From Siphonodentalium dalli (Eukaryota > Mollusca > Scaphopoda > Gadilida > Siphonodentaliidae), in the NCBI GenBank assembly GCA_032622095.1, contig CP136064.1, forward strand, positions 138,401,954 to 138,465,953: 64,000 nucleotides of DNA, read 5' to 3'. Position 1 is the stretch's first letter; each line of letters starts with the position of its first letter. The position numbers were made by a program, and so were the translations under genes. This document shows positions 23,401 through 33,299 of the stretch, piece after piece. The notes beneath the pieces are model-generated. The model was not told where the DNA came from. It searched no databases and saw only the letters and a list, made by a program, of their open reading frames with translations.

Positions 23401-23624
23401 AACATCTATCCAGGTATTTTGTTGTTCTGCAGTATGCTGTCTGATTGGGGGTGCAGACATTAATGGCTAACCTGTGTACATGCCTCGATGTATCTGGAGA
23501 AGTCAGCCCAAAACAAGGTCGGCCACAAGAGAAGTCGGCCCGGGTAAATTAAAGATTGGTCAAGAAAAGTCGGCCCCATTATTATTTTACTGCTTGTTAA
23601 TGCCTGTGGCACAATAAGATGAGA

Positions 23625-23745
23625 CCGACATTTCGCCACACGGTGTCATAAGGGATTACATCACCTCGTAGCATTCCATTTTATGTGACCATGTTTTGGT
23701 CACATGGTGTCAAGGAGGATTATATCACCTCCTGGCAATCCATAT
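23625..23745. repeat. Imperfect inverted/direct repeat GGTGTCA..GATTA..ATCACCTC
   Basis: ACGGTGTCATAAGGGATTAC / ATGGTGTCAAGGAGGATTAT followed by ATCACCTC occur twice, separated by a small stem TGTGACCATGTTTTGGTCACA. Confidence 0.5.
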
Positions 23746-24059
23746 TCTTATCGCGCACTGTCATGGCTTTACGCAGATATGTCGATAGGGTTCGTTAAAC
23801 GGAAATTTAAATCTGTACCGGAAAAATAGCCATATATACAAGACATGGTATTAGACCAGATACGAACCTTCAAACTTAGTCAGCCAATTAATCTATAGAC
23901 CTAAACAATGTCCTGTCATAATTATAATGGGCGTCGCGCCAGAGGGATTTCCACATGGAAGCAGTCAGCGAAACGCCGATAAAGATCAACACTAAGTCAT
24001 ATACCGCTATACTTAAAGTAATTGACCACCAATAACGTGGTGTCACCCCGTTAATATGG

Positions 24060-24345
24060 CGGTACTATACCACGGTATCCTCCAATACCGCGGTACTGAT
24101 ACCGCTTGTTAACGCGAACAAGAATGTGTGAGTAAATACCTCCCCTAAAAGAGTTCCATGAAAATCACTGCGGTATTCAACAAAATTAATGCGGTGCCCG
24201 CTAAAAGACCACGGTATCATTATCGCCCAATATCGTAACTCCACGCCATGACCGTCTCGATACCGCTACCGTTTATTACCGGTATCACCGCGGTCATGAC
24301 CGGGGTATCACCCCGTTTTTCTGGTCAATTACTTTGAGAATAGCG
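24060..24345. repeat. GGTATCACCGCGG-rich sequence
   Basis: Dense short words built from ACCGCGGTA, CGGTATC and GATACCGC in both orientations give strong self-complementarity. They end with the extra copy of the GGTCAATTACTT end motif. Confidence 0.5.
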
Positions 24346-24885
24346 GTACAATGTAGTGTTGAACAAGGTTTCCGTGACACCTGATATACATGTATGTTAC
24401 TCAATTGAGTAAACATGTCACTAACTGATGTTAATAGCTGGGCCGACTTCGTACGGGGCCGACTTCTGGGCCGACTTCTCTGGGGCCGACTTCGTAGCGG
24501 GGCCGACTTCTCCTGTATTCCGCCTTGGTGTGTGCACATTAAAGAACGCTACTGCAGTCGCCACAGGTTTATAAAGTTACTAGTACTCGGCCGTGGTAGC
24601 ACCTGGACCCGACAGGAATGATTAACAGCCCGAGGGCCTATTTATAGACCCGAGACGGAGTTAATCATTCCTGGAGGGCTGGTGTGAGCATGCTTTAATG
24701 AAAACAAAGCTTAGCGCTCGCTTCTGTTCAACTTCACCTTAAAATCATGGAATCATGACGTGTGGGTAAAATAATGTTCATCTAATAAAGAACGCCCTCT
24801 AAAGTGGTAAAAATATTAAGTAATAGTGTTAACGTTGGAATCAACAGAAAGATCAGACTTTAATTTTTGAGGCGCGCGATCGCTC

Positions 24886-25290
24886 TTGCGCACCATCGCG
24901 CGGCTAAAATTGAAAACCAGTGAGCGATCAATTGCGCGCCTAGCCAAATACGGAGAGCGTACAAGAATAAAGAAACAGCTTGAATGTTGTAGCAAAATAT
25001 CAAATGAATTCTCCAAAACCAACATTCATTGTCGGCATTCATCAAAAGGTGATCCCTCATGCCACGATGATTGGCAGTTTAAGTTTTTTGACGTCACACG
25101 AAGTGTCAAATTCACTATCTGTCTGAGACTGAATGATTCGAAGCTAAAAATACATTTGAACGATTTCTATGTATGGCTTATAACGTCACATAAATTCCTG
25201 GAAAATCAAAGCGAGACCACGTGGCCGGGAGATGTTACCGTATTTATTTCGTCAGCATTGAATCGGAGTATTAAATTAATTCCTTATTAA
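24886..25290 (+). CDS. Unrecognised 134-codon ORF
   Basis: Starts ATGCGCACCATCGCGCGG within a GCGCGC-rich stretch that is itself part of a repeat (see 25437-25570), which argues against a host gene. The middle (DDWQFKFFDVTRSVKFTICL) and end (FVW..ISSALNRSIKLIPY) have a mixed, protein-like composition, but I recognise no domain. No intron signals, Kozak context or partner genes support expression. It could be a chance frame in element-derived DNA or a relic exon. Confidence 0.15.
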   Translation: MRTIARLKLKTSERSIARLAKYGERTRIKKQLECCSKISNEFSKTNIHCRHSSKGDPSCHDDWQFKFFDVTRSVKFTICLRLNDSKLKIHLNDFYVWLITSHKFLENQSETTWPGDVTVFISSALNRSIKLIPY

Positions 25291-25436
25291 TAATTATGAA
25301 TTACAATTAATATACCGGGGTAGGAGCATGTACAATATGAAAACACAGTGTGTAACATTCACTTGTGCTAATGGATAGTGGATTAAGCAGTGTTAAACCA
25401 TCAAAGAGTTTCAATGGACATCCATCGTGAGTAAAC

Positions 25437-25570
25437 TAATTCAATTTACGCAACATTTATGAATGTATTTCCGCTGTTTATTTTATCTCGATAGAAACCG
25501 CGCGGCTGGCCAAAACCCAGCGAGCGGGACTATGCGCGCCTACATTTTGTAAACATGAAAATCTGAAAGA
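25437..25570 (+). repeat. Dispersed repeat with CGATAGAAACCGCGCG core, copy 1
   Basis: ATTCAATTTACGC, ATTTATGAATGTATTTCCGC, TGTTTATTT, ATAGAAACCGCGCG, GGCCAAAACCC and TACATTTT occur in the same order inverted at 42440-42560. A looser copy of the GCGCGC part overlaps 24870-24955. Confidence 0.7.
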
Positions 25571-25606
25571 TATCTGTATGAATTTGAACTGAATACACAT
25601 GTACTA

Positions 25607-25989
25607 CCCTGCTCGGCAAAACAAGTGTCCACTTAACCACGGTGTGCTTATCATTGCCACTGCGGCTGAAATGCAACTGCACAGCGGCTCCACCAGCTAA
25701 CTACAGTTGGGCCGCGGTGTATTTGCCATTCGACCATGGTGTAGTTGCCGCTGTGTGCATTCATTAAACTGAAAAAAGACAATATAAACCAGAAATCTAA
25801 CCACGGTGTACATGCCATTCGGCCCCATTGTAGTTACTTTTCGGCCATGGTGTACATGTGTACTTGACGGTCGGCCATGGTGTACTTGCCGCTTGGCCGG
25901 GGTGCTCAACTGCAGTTACAAACTCTGACACCGCCGCCGAACGCCAAACACACCGCGGTGCCAATGGACACTTGTTTTGTCCAGCAGGG
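25607..25989. mobile_element. TA-target MITE 'CCCTGCTGG', copy 2
   Basis: Aligns along its length with 21785-22181 (AACAAGTGTCCACTTAACCA, ACTGAAAAAAGACAATA, ATGGACACTTGTTTTGTCC). Left TA at 25605-25606. On the right, CAG separates the end from TA, so the exact boundary is ambiguous. Confidence 0.85.
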
Positions 25990-26158
25990 CAGTACGATTG
26001 ATCTTTTCAATTTGAAAACAGAAACAATTCTTTTTCAGTCCTAAATCAAATGATTAAATTAATGATATTAAAGCAAATACCTGTGCAACCTTTGATGATT
26101 AGAGAACAAATTCAACAATGCCTCCAAGCTCCTGTCGAAAGTAAAAGTGCAATAATCA

Positions 26159-27376
26159 GGGACACACTAATAGTTGTAGTCCGAGCCCGAGCCCGAGTCC
26201 AGTAAAATGTGTAGTTGGGATTTTCAATTTCGTTTATTGTCGTTAATATAATTCCCATAGTGATGAATTTTGGTTTGTGGTAAGTTATGCCAATTACAAA
26301 TAAAAAAACTAAAAAGATAATTTGTAAGTCTTATATTTCAACTTTTATCGACTGTTTTCATTCTCCAGCACACTAAAAGTTGTAGTTGGAATCAGCCGAG
26401 CCGGCCGCCGAGTCGCTAATTAGCTGTTAATTGCTATTGTTAGGCGGCTGATTGGATTAAGTCAGTGGTGAGTCACATGAAGATCAAAGGGCAAGTAGTG
26501 GGGAATAAAAACAAACAATTAATTTTTATTAAGCAATATATGAAGGTTTAGCAATTTTAAAGATTACTCTTTATGAGAAAGTGTGGCCCTGACAAGGGCC
26601 GTTTTTTTATCTTGACTTCCATCTTCTTCGCCATGAACTGCACCTGAAATTATAAACTTGAAAAACATTAATAACACCTGAAATAAAACGTGATATTAGT
26701 ACATTATTAATACGTTATTTACATAATGACACTATAATAATCCGACTGATGTCTACCTCGTTTTCCGATACGTTTACCAAGGAGCTACACGTTCAGCGTG
26801 CGTCACTAATGGTGACTGGCCTCAAGGCGAGTTAGGCATCAGTTGAATTATAATATATATCAACATTTAAATAATCATGATTAGAATGTGGAGAAGCATT
26901 TCTGTTCCAAACAATCTAAAAGGTGTTGGCGTAATTTAACATTTATAAAAGAAGTGTTACCAGTTTTCTGGGTTGTACAAAATTCTACCAAAAACGCTAA
27001 AGAGAATATACCGCATATACCACGGAGTTCGTTTGCTGCTGGACGCTGGGTATGATGATTGATCCATTGATTTGAGCCGCCAACATATTCCTAACAATAG
27101 CAATTAACAGCTAATTAGCGACTCGGCGGCCGGCTCGGCTGATTCCAACTACAACTTTTAGTGTGCTGGAGAACGAAAAATGTCGATAAAAGTTGAAATA
27201 TAAGACTTACAAATTATCTTTTTAGTTTTTTTTATTTGTAATTGGCATAACTTACCACAAACCAAAATTCATCACTATGGGAATTATATTAACGACAATA
27301 AACAAAATTGAAAATCCCAACTACACATTTTACTGGACTCGGGCTCGGGCTCGGACTACAACTATTAGTGTGTCCC
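26159..27376. mobile_element. 1,218-bp element with 286-bp TIRs and 8-bp duplication
   Basis: Inverted arms 26159-26444 and 27090-27376 begin GGGACACACTAATAGTTGTA and differ at only a few positions. AATAATCA flanks both sides exactly (26151-26158, 27377-27384). The high arm identity and perfect duplication indicate a recent insertion. The ~645-bp interior has no long frame. On the minus strand it has two TTTCAG acceptor-like sites followed by a 26-codon open stretch to a stop, and a GC hairpin with a T7 run. The 8-bp duplication would fit hAT, P or Merlin groups; the superfamily is unassigned. Confidence 0.85.
26585..26608. other. GC-rich stem-loop next to T7
   Basis: GGCCCT-GACA-AGGGCC followed by G and seven Ts on the plus strand. 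On the minus strand the stem is preceded by A-rich sequence and followed by ACAC, which loosely recalls a replication-dependent histone 3' stem-loop, though the loop TGTC deviates. It is also shaped like a Pol III or bacterial-style terminator. Function unknown. Confidence 0.4.
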
Positions 27377-27654
27377 AATAATCATGTCACAAACACAGTT
27401 TACACATGATGTCATGAAATTGAATACACCTAACATTGAATTGCCTAGTCTTCGTGTATCTATGGTACACAATAATCCATACAATCCTCAAAACAACATT
27501 CATTGTTGCAAATTACATGAAACACAGATCAATCACTCGTTGATTTTTCAATTTCGTGCCATGTGGGGCCTTGACCTTGTAGTGGAGAAATCGGTGTATA
27601 TAAAGTGTTTGTCGACGCCGATGCCGGCTCTAAATAAAAGTGTAATGTCTAGCT

Positions 27655-27785
27655 TCTTCGTTGTTTCTCAGTGGATGTGAATGCGATTTGGTATGTGTGT
27701 CCGGGCTGGGTCGTGGATGATATTGATTATCGCACATGCACATTTAAATTTGATTTGTTTTTTTAATTTACAAATTTCGAGTAGA
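27655..27785 (+). repeat. Dispersed repeat GTCCGGGCTGGG, copy 1
   Basis: GTTGTTTCTCA.., ATTTGGTATGTGTGTCCGGG, CTGGG and TTTTTAATTTACAAATTT match 35882-35985 (GTTGTTTCTCA.., TATGTCCGGGCTGGG, TTTACAAATTTG). Confidence 0.65.
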
Positions 27786-28240
27786 AGATTTGTTTACAAT
27801 CGAGATGGCTAATCACAAACTGTGCCACGGTAATATTTTACCGAATGCCATGTTATCAGACTAGAAAGGCTGTGATTAATCCTCGATTAATCTATTATTT
27901 GATTGAGTCTCTGAATGACTCAGTGAGGACAATTAAAAAGTGATCATCGGCAATCGTTGTTGTTGTACTTGTATGTAAATTCCTCCGTCGCGGTTGTCTT
28001 CGGAGCACGCTGCTCTCCTAACTCAGTACCGTTACTAACAGTCGATTGTGTTGAAGTTGAAGTGAAGAAAACGTAATTCTTCGATCAGTTTCTGCTGGAG
28101 TCTGCGCAGTAACCTCCCGGAAGTCACGTGTGAAATTTACAAAAAAGCATACACGCTATTTTCGCTCTTGGTATAGAAATATAGAAAAATTATATGACGT
28201 CATAATTCACACGCATTTAGGTATAAACACCCACTGGGGT
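27786..28240. other. Unassigned sequence
   Basis: No gene found. A moderately GC-rich stretch at 27985-28130 has no recognisable motif. Confidence 0.3.
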
Positions 28241-28244
28241 GGTT

Positions 28245-28450
28245 GCTATTAATTATGGTCTGCAGTGGGTTATCGCGTACCAACATATTACAATTCAAGT
28301 CACCAACGACAACAACTGATGGGTTAATATCTAATGCTTCTCCAATTTTGTCATCAAGCAGTTCCCAGAAGTTATTTACACATTCCCTATCGGATATATA
28401 AGTAACACATAGTAAAAACTTTTCTACAGACCCTACTTCAAACCAGAGTA
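28245..28450 (-). pseudogene. LINE-D endonuclease, downstream segment
   Basis: The minus-strand frame reads LWFEVGSVEKFLLCVTYISD, NNFWELLDDKIGEALDI and VVVVGDLNCNML, corresponding to LINE-C LWFDIVSK.., NYWDLLDLSISKALDV and ILLGDFNSNLL. The GD(L/F)N endonuclease motif is intact. LINE similarity ends near 28245, where unrelated sequence follows and a stop is reached at 28200. The upstream part lies beyond the insertion at 28451-31288. Confidence 0.85.
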
Positions 28451-29034
28451 CCGTAAACCGGGGTAACATGAGACACCGGGGTGACTTGAGACAAAACAGG
28501 ATGGTGCCATATTTCAGGCACTATAATCATTCCCTATTGTTCTTACATTAAAATAAATCTTATTTATTCTGATGACAGGTATATTTATTTGATAATAATC
28601 TATAAATAATGAGATGCAATTGAATAAAAATGGAGCAACTGGTCTGAGAATTTCATTGATTTTTTTTCGCAAAAATTTGACCACTTGCAAACTTTCACTG
28701 CACCACATACACCATGTGGACTATATGGAGATGAATATGACCAAGACTCCAGAAAAATATATCTGATGTGTCAACAGATTGTCATTTTATGTATGTAGGT
28801 ACATATTTTATGCTTTCTAAGAAAAACATGATTTTCGACATACTCGGGGTGACTTGAGACAGTCACCCCGGATATGACCCATACATGCTCTATATGGCTA
28901 CATGCGCTATTTAATTAGTTGCTAACTAGTAACTACTACAGTATATCTCAGTTAATGCTCATGATAAGTTGCACAAGTAAAATTGAATGATAATCTACAT
29001 GTAGCTGACTGACTGCAAGTACTACGCTCACATG

Positions 29035-29160
29035 TTTGGGGTTAGGGCTCATGTTGAATTAGGGTTAGAGCACCCTTTAGGGTCAAAGCCCACCCCCTCG
29101 ATCACAGGTTTAGGGTTAGGGCTCATCTTTTATGGGCAAAGCGTATCCCCTCGATCACAT
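29035..29160 (+). repeat. TTAGGG-containing repeat block, inverted relative to the 3' block
   Basis: GGGTTAGGGCTCAT.. and CCCCTCGATCACAGGTTTAG repeat twice. The same words occur reversed at 29870-30440 (CCTAAACCTGTGATCGAGGG), so the two blocks face each other across the GGAGCCAT satellite. Confidence 0.7.
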
Positions 29161-29870
29161 GATTAGGATATAACAGAGATACGAGTCTTGCATTGAGCCA
29201 TGGATCCATAACGGAGATACGTGTCATGGAGCCATGGTGCCATACAGCCACGAAGCAACAGCTACACGAATACATACATCACCATTGTGGCGCCATTACA
29301 TAAATTTTCGTATGGCTCCAAGACTCGTATCTACATTATGGAGCCATGGCTCTGAGACTCGTGGCTCCGATATGGCTCCATAGGTCCATAACGAAGAATC
29401 GAGTCTTTGAGCCATGGCTCCATAACGAAGATACGAGTCTCTGAGCCATGGAGCCATACGAAAGTAAGTCATGGTTCCAAACCTCATATCTTCGTTATGG
29501 CTACATGACTCCAAGACTTGTTATGGAGCCATGGCTCCACGACTCGAAGACTTGTGTCTCCGATATGGCTACATAGCTCCATAACGAGGATACAAGTCTT
29601 TTAGCCATGGAGCCATGGCTCCATAATGAGTCTATGAGCCATGTAGCCTAAGTGCATGTCATGGCTCCAAACGAGATATTCGTTATGGAGCCATGGCTCC
29701 AAGAATTGTATCTCCGTTATGGAGCAATGGCTCCAAGACTCGTATCTTCGTTACGGAGACATGGCTCCAAGACTCGTATCTCCTTTATGGAGCCATGGCT
29801 CCACGGATACAAGACTCGTATCTTCGTTATGTAGCCATGGGTCCATGGCTCCAAGACTCGTACCTCCGAT
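29160..29870. repeat. GGAGCCATGGCTCC satellite
   Basis: Diverged ~55-65-bp units combine TATGGAGCCATGGCTCC (itself palindromic) with AAGACTCGTATCTTCGTTA in both orientations. Small frames encoded here (29296-29514, 29652-29892) are translations of the satellite. Confidence 0.85.
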
Positions 29871-30445
29871 AACCCTAACCCTAACCATGTGATTGAGGTG
29901 GTGGGCATTGACCCTAAAGGGTGCCCTAACCCAAAAGGAAACCCTAAGCCTTTACCTAGTTCAAGATGAGCCCTAAACCTATACCTGTGATCGAGGGGAT
30001 ACGCTTTGCCCACAAAGGATGAGCCATAGCCTGTAATCGAGGGGTGGAATTTTCCCATAAGGGGTGAATCCAAACCCTAAACCTGTGATCGAGGGGATGG
30101 GATTTGACCCTAAACGGTGCCCTATACCCTAAAGCAAACCCTAACCCTTTCACTAGATCAACATGAGCCCTAACCATAAACCAGTGATCGAGGGGATAGG
30201 CTTTGCCCATAAAGGATGAGCCCCTTTCCCTAAACCTGTGATTGCGGTGGTGGGATTTGCCCTTAAAGTGTGAGCCCTAATCCTAAACCTGTGATCGAGG
30301 GGATACCTTTGTCCATAAAGGGTGAACCCTAACCCGGGATATAAACCTGTGATCGAGGGGGTGAGATTTGACCCTTAAGGATGCCCTAACCCTAAAGAAC
30401 ACCATAACCCTTTCACTAGTTCAACATGAGCCCTATATTATAACA
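29870..30445 (+). repeat. CCCTAA-rich satellite with ~60-bp and longer units
   Basis: Units contain CCCTAACCCTAA-like runs, CCTAAACCTGTGATCGAGGG and GGATGGGATTTGACCCTAAA with TTTGCCCATAAAGGATGAGC. CCCTAA/TTAGGG matches the animal telomere hexamer, but it is interspersed in longer units within a transposon, so this is not a telomere. Confidence 0.85.
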
Positions 30446-31290
30446 CTAAGCCTAAATTATTTGATGTAGCAATATGGAATTCATGAATATTTAAACGAAT
30501 GCTACTCCAGACAGAACTTTGACCTGTAGCACTGAATGCACGGAACGGGCTGGATGGATCTAATATGGTAGCGAATCAGTGATCTCGCTTATTGGTGGGG
30601 AAGCGTTCAGACAATAAGTTATACAAATGGTCTATGTCTGTTTGTTGAAGTTGTTATCTGAGCATTTTCTTTGGCCACTACTCGGCCATGAGTATTCAGT
30701 AAAGAAAGTGTTATTAAAAGCCACTTAAGCGCCATCCAGTTTGTTCTCTTATATATTTCTTGAAGTGTTTATAATAATCCTGAAATAATAGGTAAGCTAT
30801 ACTATTTGTTTTCTAAGATGACAAGTAGTACGAACATGACGATCCATTAAATTTCAGCATCACATGATACAATGGCATTGCATTCTAATATCGACACTTG
30901 ATTATTAACATAAAGCCTGGATAGTGGTGTATAGCAAATATAGATTGCTAAAATCTAAATTATAATTCTTATTAAAGTAATCTTTCTCTGTTGCACCAGT
31001 ATCGGTCTGTCCTACTACTCCAGAGTCAAATTGGGGCATTGGAACAAGATGTTATATGAGTTTAGGAGGCATCTGTCTCAAGTCACCCCATTGCCGGGGT
31101 GACTTGAGACACCTGTTCGGGCCACAATTTTTGCCACCTACAATGCTACAACAGGTTAGAACTATTAGAAATCAATAGCTGAGAGGTTGCTTGAGAAGTG
31201 TCAAGTGATGTGGCTAGGGTCCAAAACATTTATTTCAAGTTAGCTTTAAAATACACTAAAAACTGTCTCAAGTTACCCCGGTTTACGGTA

Positions 31291-31446
31291 TGTCATCATT
31301 AAACTGCAAACCTGTCATTTCTCTGTATGGAATTTTATCTGAAAAGTATACTATGATCCCCCCGCCGTACATATTTCGATCTTTACGTACAGGGTGTTGG
31401 AAACCTGATATAAGCAAGTTTTCATTTGGATAATGTTCATCAAGAT
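31291..31446 (-). pseudogene. LINE-D endonuclease, middle segment
   Basis: The minus strand encodes LDEHYPNENLLISGFQHPVR, then KDRNMYGGGIIVYFSD and YREMTGLQFNDD. These align with LINE-C LDPSYPSDRLEIDKFSPPIR..DRDSYGGGLCVYVSS. It lies between the satellite-bearing element (28451-31288) and the insertion at 31447, and both junctions are in frame once the insertions are removed. Confidence 0.9.
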
Positions 31447-32152
31447 ATATTTACATACACCTGATATCTCTTCCGATCTCCCCATAGCGTTACGGTAGAC
31501 ACGCCCCCTTAGTCAGTGCGTTCATAAACCTATGAACGTAACGTGACGTCACTTTCACTGTCGTTCATAGGTTTATGAACACATTGGTCCCGAAAATCAC
31601 CGGGGATTGTCGGACATTACCGACTGCTTGAGTATCTAATCAGTCAATACGCCAAGGATTTGATAGCAAACAATATGTAATCGAGGTTCACGATTGGATG
31701 GCTAGTGGCATCTAATCGCGAGCACGGGTGGCACGAGATGTTCGATTGACTATCAGAATGTTGGTTATCATATAATCCCATATCCCATAATATGTCAAAT
31801 ATAGCGAATTATCGAAATATGAAATACAACGAAAAAGCGAAATAGGAAAATACAGCGAAATAGCGAAATATAGAGCGAAATGTAGAAATAGGAAATTATG
31901 TTTATAAACGAAATAACGGAGATATTTGAAAATGTGTTTTTGACGAAATAACGGACATATTTGGAGAAGTGTTTTAAAGAGCGTAAGTATATAAATATAA
32001 ATAATAAACGGCGGATTCAACGTGGTCATGGGTTTTGACCGTGATAAAAAATCAGCAAACTCCGCATGAACCCCTTCGGGGTTCATGCAGTTTGCTGAAT
32101 TTTTCTCGCGGTCAAAATCCCATGACCACATTGAAACCGCCATTCATTTCTT
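31447..32152. mobile_element. ~706-bp insertion in LINE-D, ending in the ACGGCGG hairpin
   Basis: LINE-D reads FTESH on one side and LDEHYP on the other; the native plus-strand sequence is CATCAAGATGAGATTC. The insertion therefore lies at an AT dinucleotide, with either a 2-bp AT duplication or none. The right end (31980-32152) is the ACGGCGG palindromic MITE. The left part contains a separate stem GTTCATAAACCTATGAAC (31530-31580) and GCGAAATA repeats (31805-31895). It may be one long element whose solo ends occur at 5825 and 23060. Confidence 0.65.
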
Positions 32153-32485
32153 ATGAGATTCAGTAAAGCATAGAATATCGTAATCATCGATAATATCTGA
32201 TATCTTATGAATTTTGTTTCTTATGCTTCTTACGTTACAATGAATAATATAGATTGAAGTGGTAGCTGTTGCGTCTAACTGACCTGGGTTCGGGTGTATA
32301 TCTCCAGCTAGAGCAAGAAGAGTAAATGCTAGAAATGCCACTATTACATTATGAAAAGCTAGTAGACGCAAACGAGTTGGCTTATGGGTAGCATGTTTAT
32401 ACATATTACATGAACAAGTTATGTGTTGATAAATGCCATGAAATATTCCAATTGTTAGCCTGTATTGAGCCACATTAACTCCCAT
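32153..32485 (-). pseudogene. LINE-D N-terminus: 2A-like leader and endonuclease start
   Basis: The minus-strand ATG at 32485 begins MGVNVAQYRLTIGIF, similar to LINE-C MGISPLQHRIATGVF. A hydrophobic run (residues ~43-60) is followed by GDIHPNPGQ, a 2A-like motif whose final Pro is replaced by Gln. Then comes the endonuclease start IIHCNVRSIRNKI..DYDILCFTESH with the Asn and Glu active-site motifs. The frame is cut by the insertion at 32152 after FTESH. Upstream sequence to ~33000 may be its 5' UTR. Confidence 0.85.
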
Positions 32486-33215
32486 GACTAGTTGTAGAGG
32501 AAGTCAACAAGGCACACGACAGGCCAACAGTAAAAATAATGACGTAGCTGCTTAAGAACTTTGACCGACGGGTAGTGAAGCATATATGTTTACATGAATG
32601 TTTCAGATAAGAGGTGTGAGATTCAGACAAAAAAAAGAGAGAAAATAACATTAAGTATGTAAAGTTATCCATTTTATAATGGAAATTACAAAAGTCTGCA
32701 TAAATCTATAACTAATGTACAAATTTGGAGTGTATGCCTTTAGCAATTCATCCAAGCTCCAAAGACGCATATTTGATTTAGGTTCATGTAATGTGTGTAT
32801 TTGAATGTGCCAAAAGACTGCATCAAAGAGCGTTGGCATGTTACATGTACGCGATATACATCTACCTCAAGCTCGTGAATATTGTGCGGAATTATTAGCG
32901 GATTACCAGACACTGTTGACCGATACAAATCGAGCGTCGATCGGGACATGAACTGTGCGGGCACAGCGAATGTCAATGAATTGTCTCGTTTATTGCTTTG
33001 AATAATTCGGCCTGTTGTGTTCGGAACACGATCGTATCAATCTCTCTTGTTAGTGTTCTGGTCAGTGGGTCAACTGCCGGGTTATAGTATTTCGGGAAGG
33101 GGAACGATTGAGAATTGTACGCTCGTGGAAAGCAAGACAGACGCGAAAATAGGTCAGGTTCTTCGCGTACATGACTATTTGGCGGTCATTTATCTGAAAT
33201 TGGATGTGCGTATCG
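32486..33215. other. Probable LINE-D 5' region
   Basis: No recognised protein. Position upstream of the LINE-D start suggests its 5' UTR. Small frames here carry no known domain. The element's 5' end is not visible. Confidence 0.3.

Positions 33216-33217
<2 letters not shown>

Positions 33218-33294
<77 letters not shown>
33218..33294. repeat. (TA)n microsatellite
   Basis: A pure AT dinucleotide run of about 77 bp. The 113-codon frame that spans it translates the run as YIYIYI and is not a gene. Confidence 0.95.
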
Positions 33295-33298
<4 letters not shown>

Positions 33299-33299
33299 A

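Larger units (their letters stand above)
23168..24056. mobile_element. TIR element with GGGGTGACACCAC ends, SINE nested inside
   Basis: GGGGTGACACCACTATAGAG ..GGTCAATTACTTAAA at the left is mirrored by TTAAAGTAATTGACCACC .. GTGGTGTCACCCC at the right (24014-24052). A further forward copy of the end, CGGGGTATCACCCCG..GGTCAATTACTTTGAG, lies at 24301-24336, so the element's history is complex. The body holds a SINE and GTCGGCC repeats. Confidence 0.55.
23490..24530. repeat. Inverted GAAGTCGGCC subterminal repeats
   Basis: At the left are four copies of AAGTCGGCC-like sequence (23498-23575) on the plus strand. At the right are five of GGCCGACTTC (24440-24512), i.e. inverted, with CTGGAGAAGTCAGCC matched by GGCCGACTTCTCCTG. 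This looks like the two ends of an element overlapping the one at 23168. Which is nested in which cannot be told by eye. Confidence 0.5.
28451..31288. mobile_element. 2,838-bp TA-target TIR element filled with satellites
   Basis: Ends CCGTAAACCGGGGTAACATG and inverse CCGTAAACCGGGGTAACTTG, flanked by TA (28449-28450, 31289-31290). Removing it plus one TA restores the LINE-D codons GLQFNDDILWFEVGS. Additional GGGGTGACTTGAGACA motifs occur at 28485, 28852 and 31095, some paired into hairpins. The centre is tandem satellite DNA (29160-30440). No transposase frame is present. TA duplication is consistent with Tc1/mariner/pogo groups. Confidence 0.9.

Noticed and set aside
26585-26608. Bacterial Rho-independent terminator indicating contamination
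   Set aside because: It is a single hairpin plus T7 inside an element with eukaryotic-type TIRs and duplication; surrounding sequence has no bacterial genes.
27384-27680. 98-codon frame beside the 1.2-kb TIR element
   Set aside because: It begins at the target duplication and shows no recognisable motif; probably chance.
29870-30445. Telomere
   Set aside because: CCCTAA runs are short, embedded in longer complex units, and enclosed by transposon ends inside a LINE.
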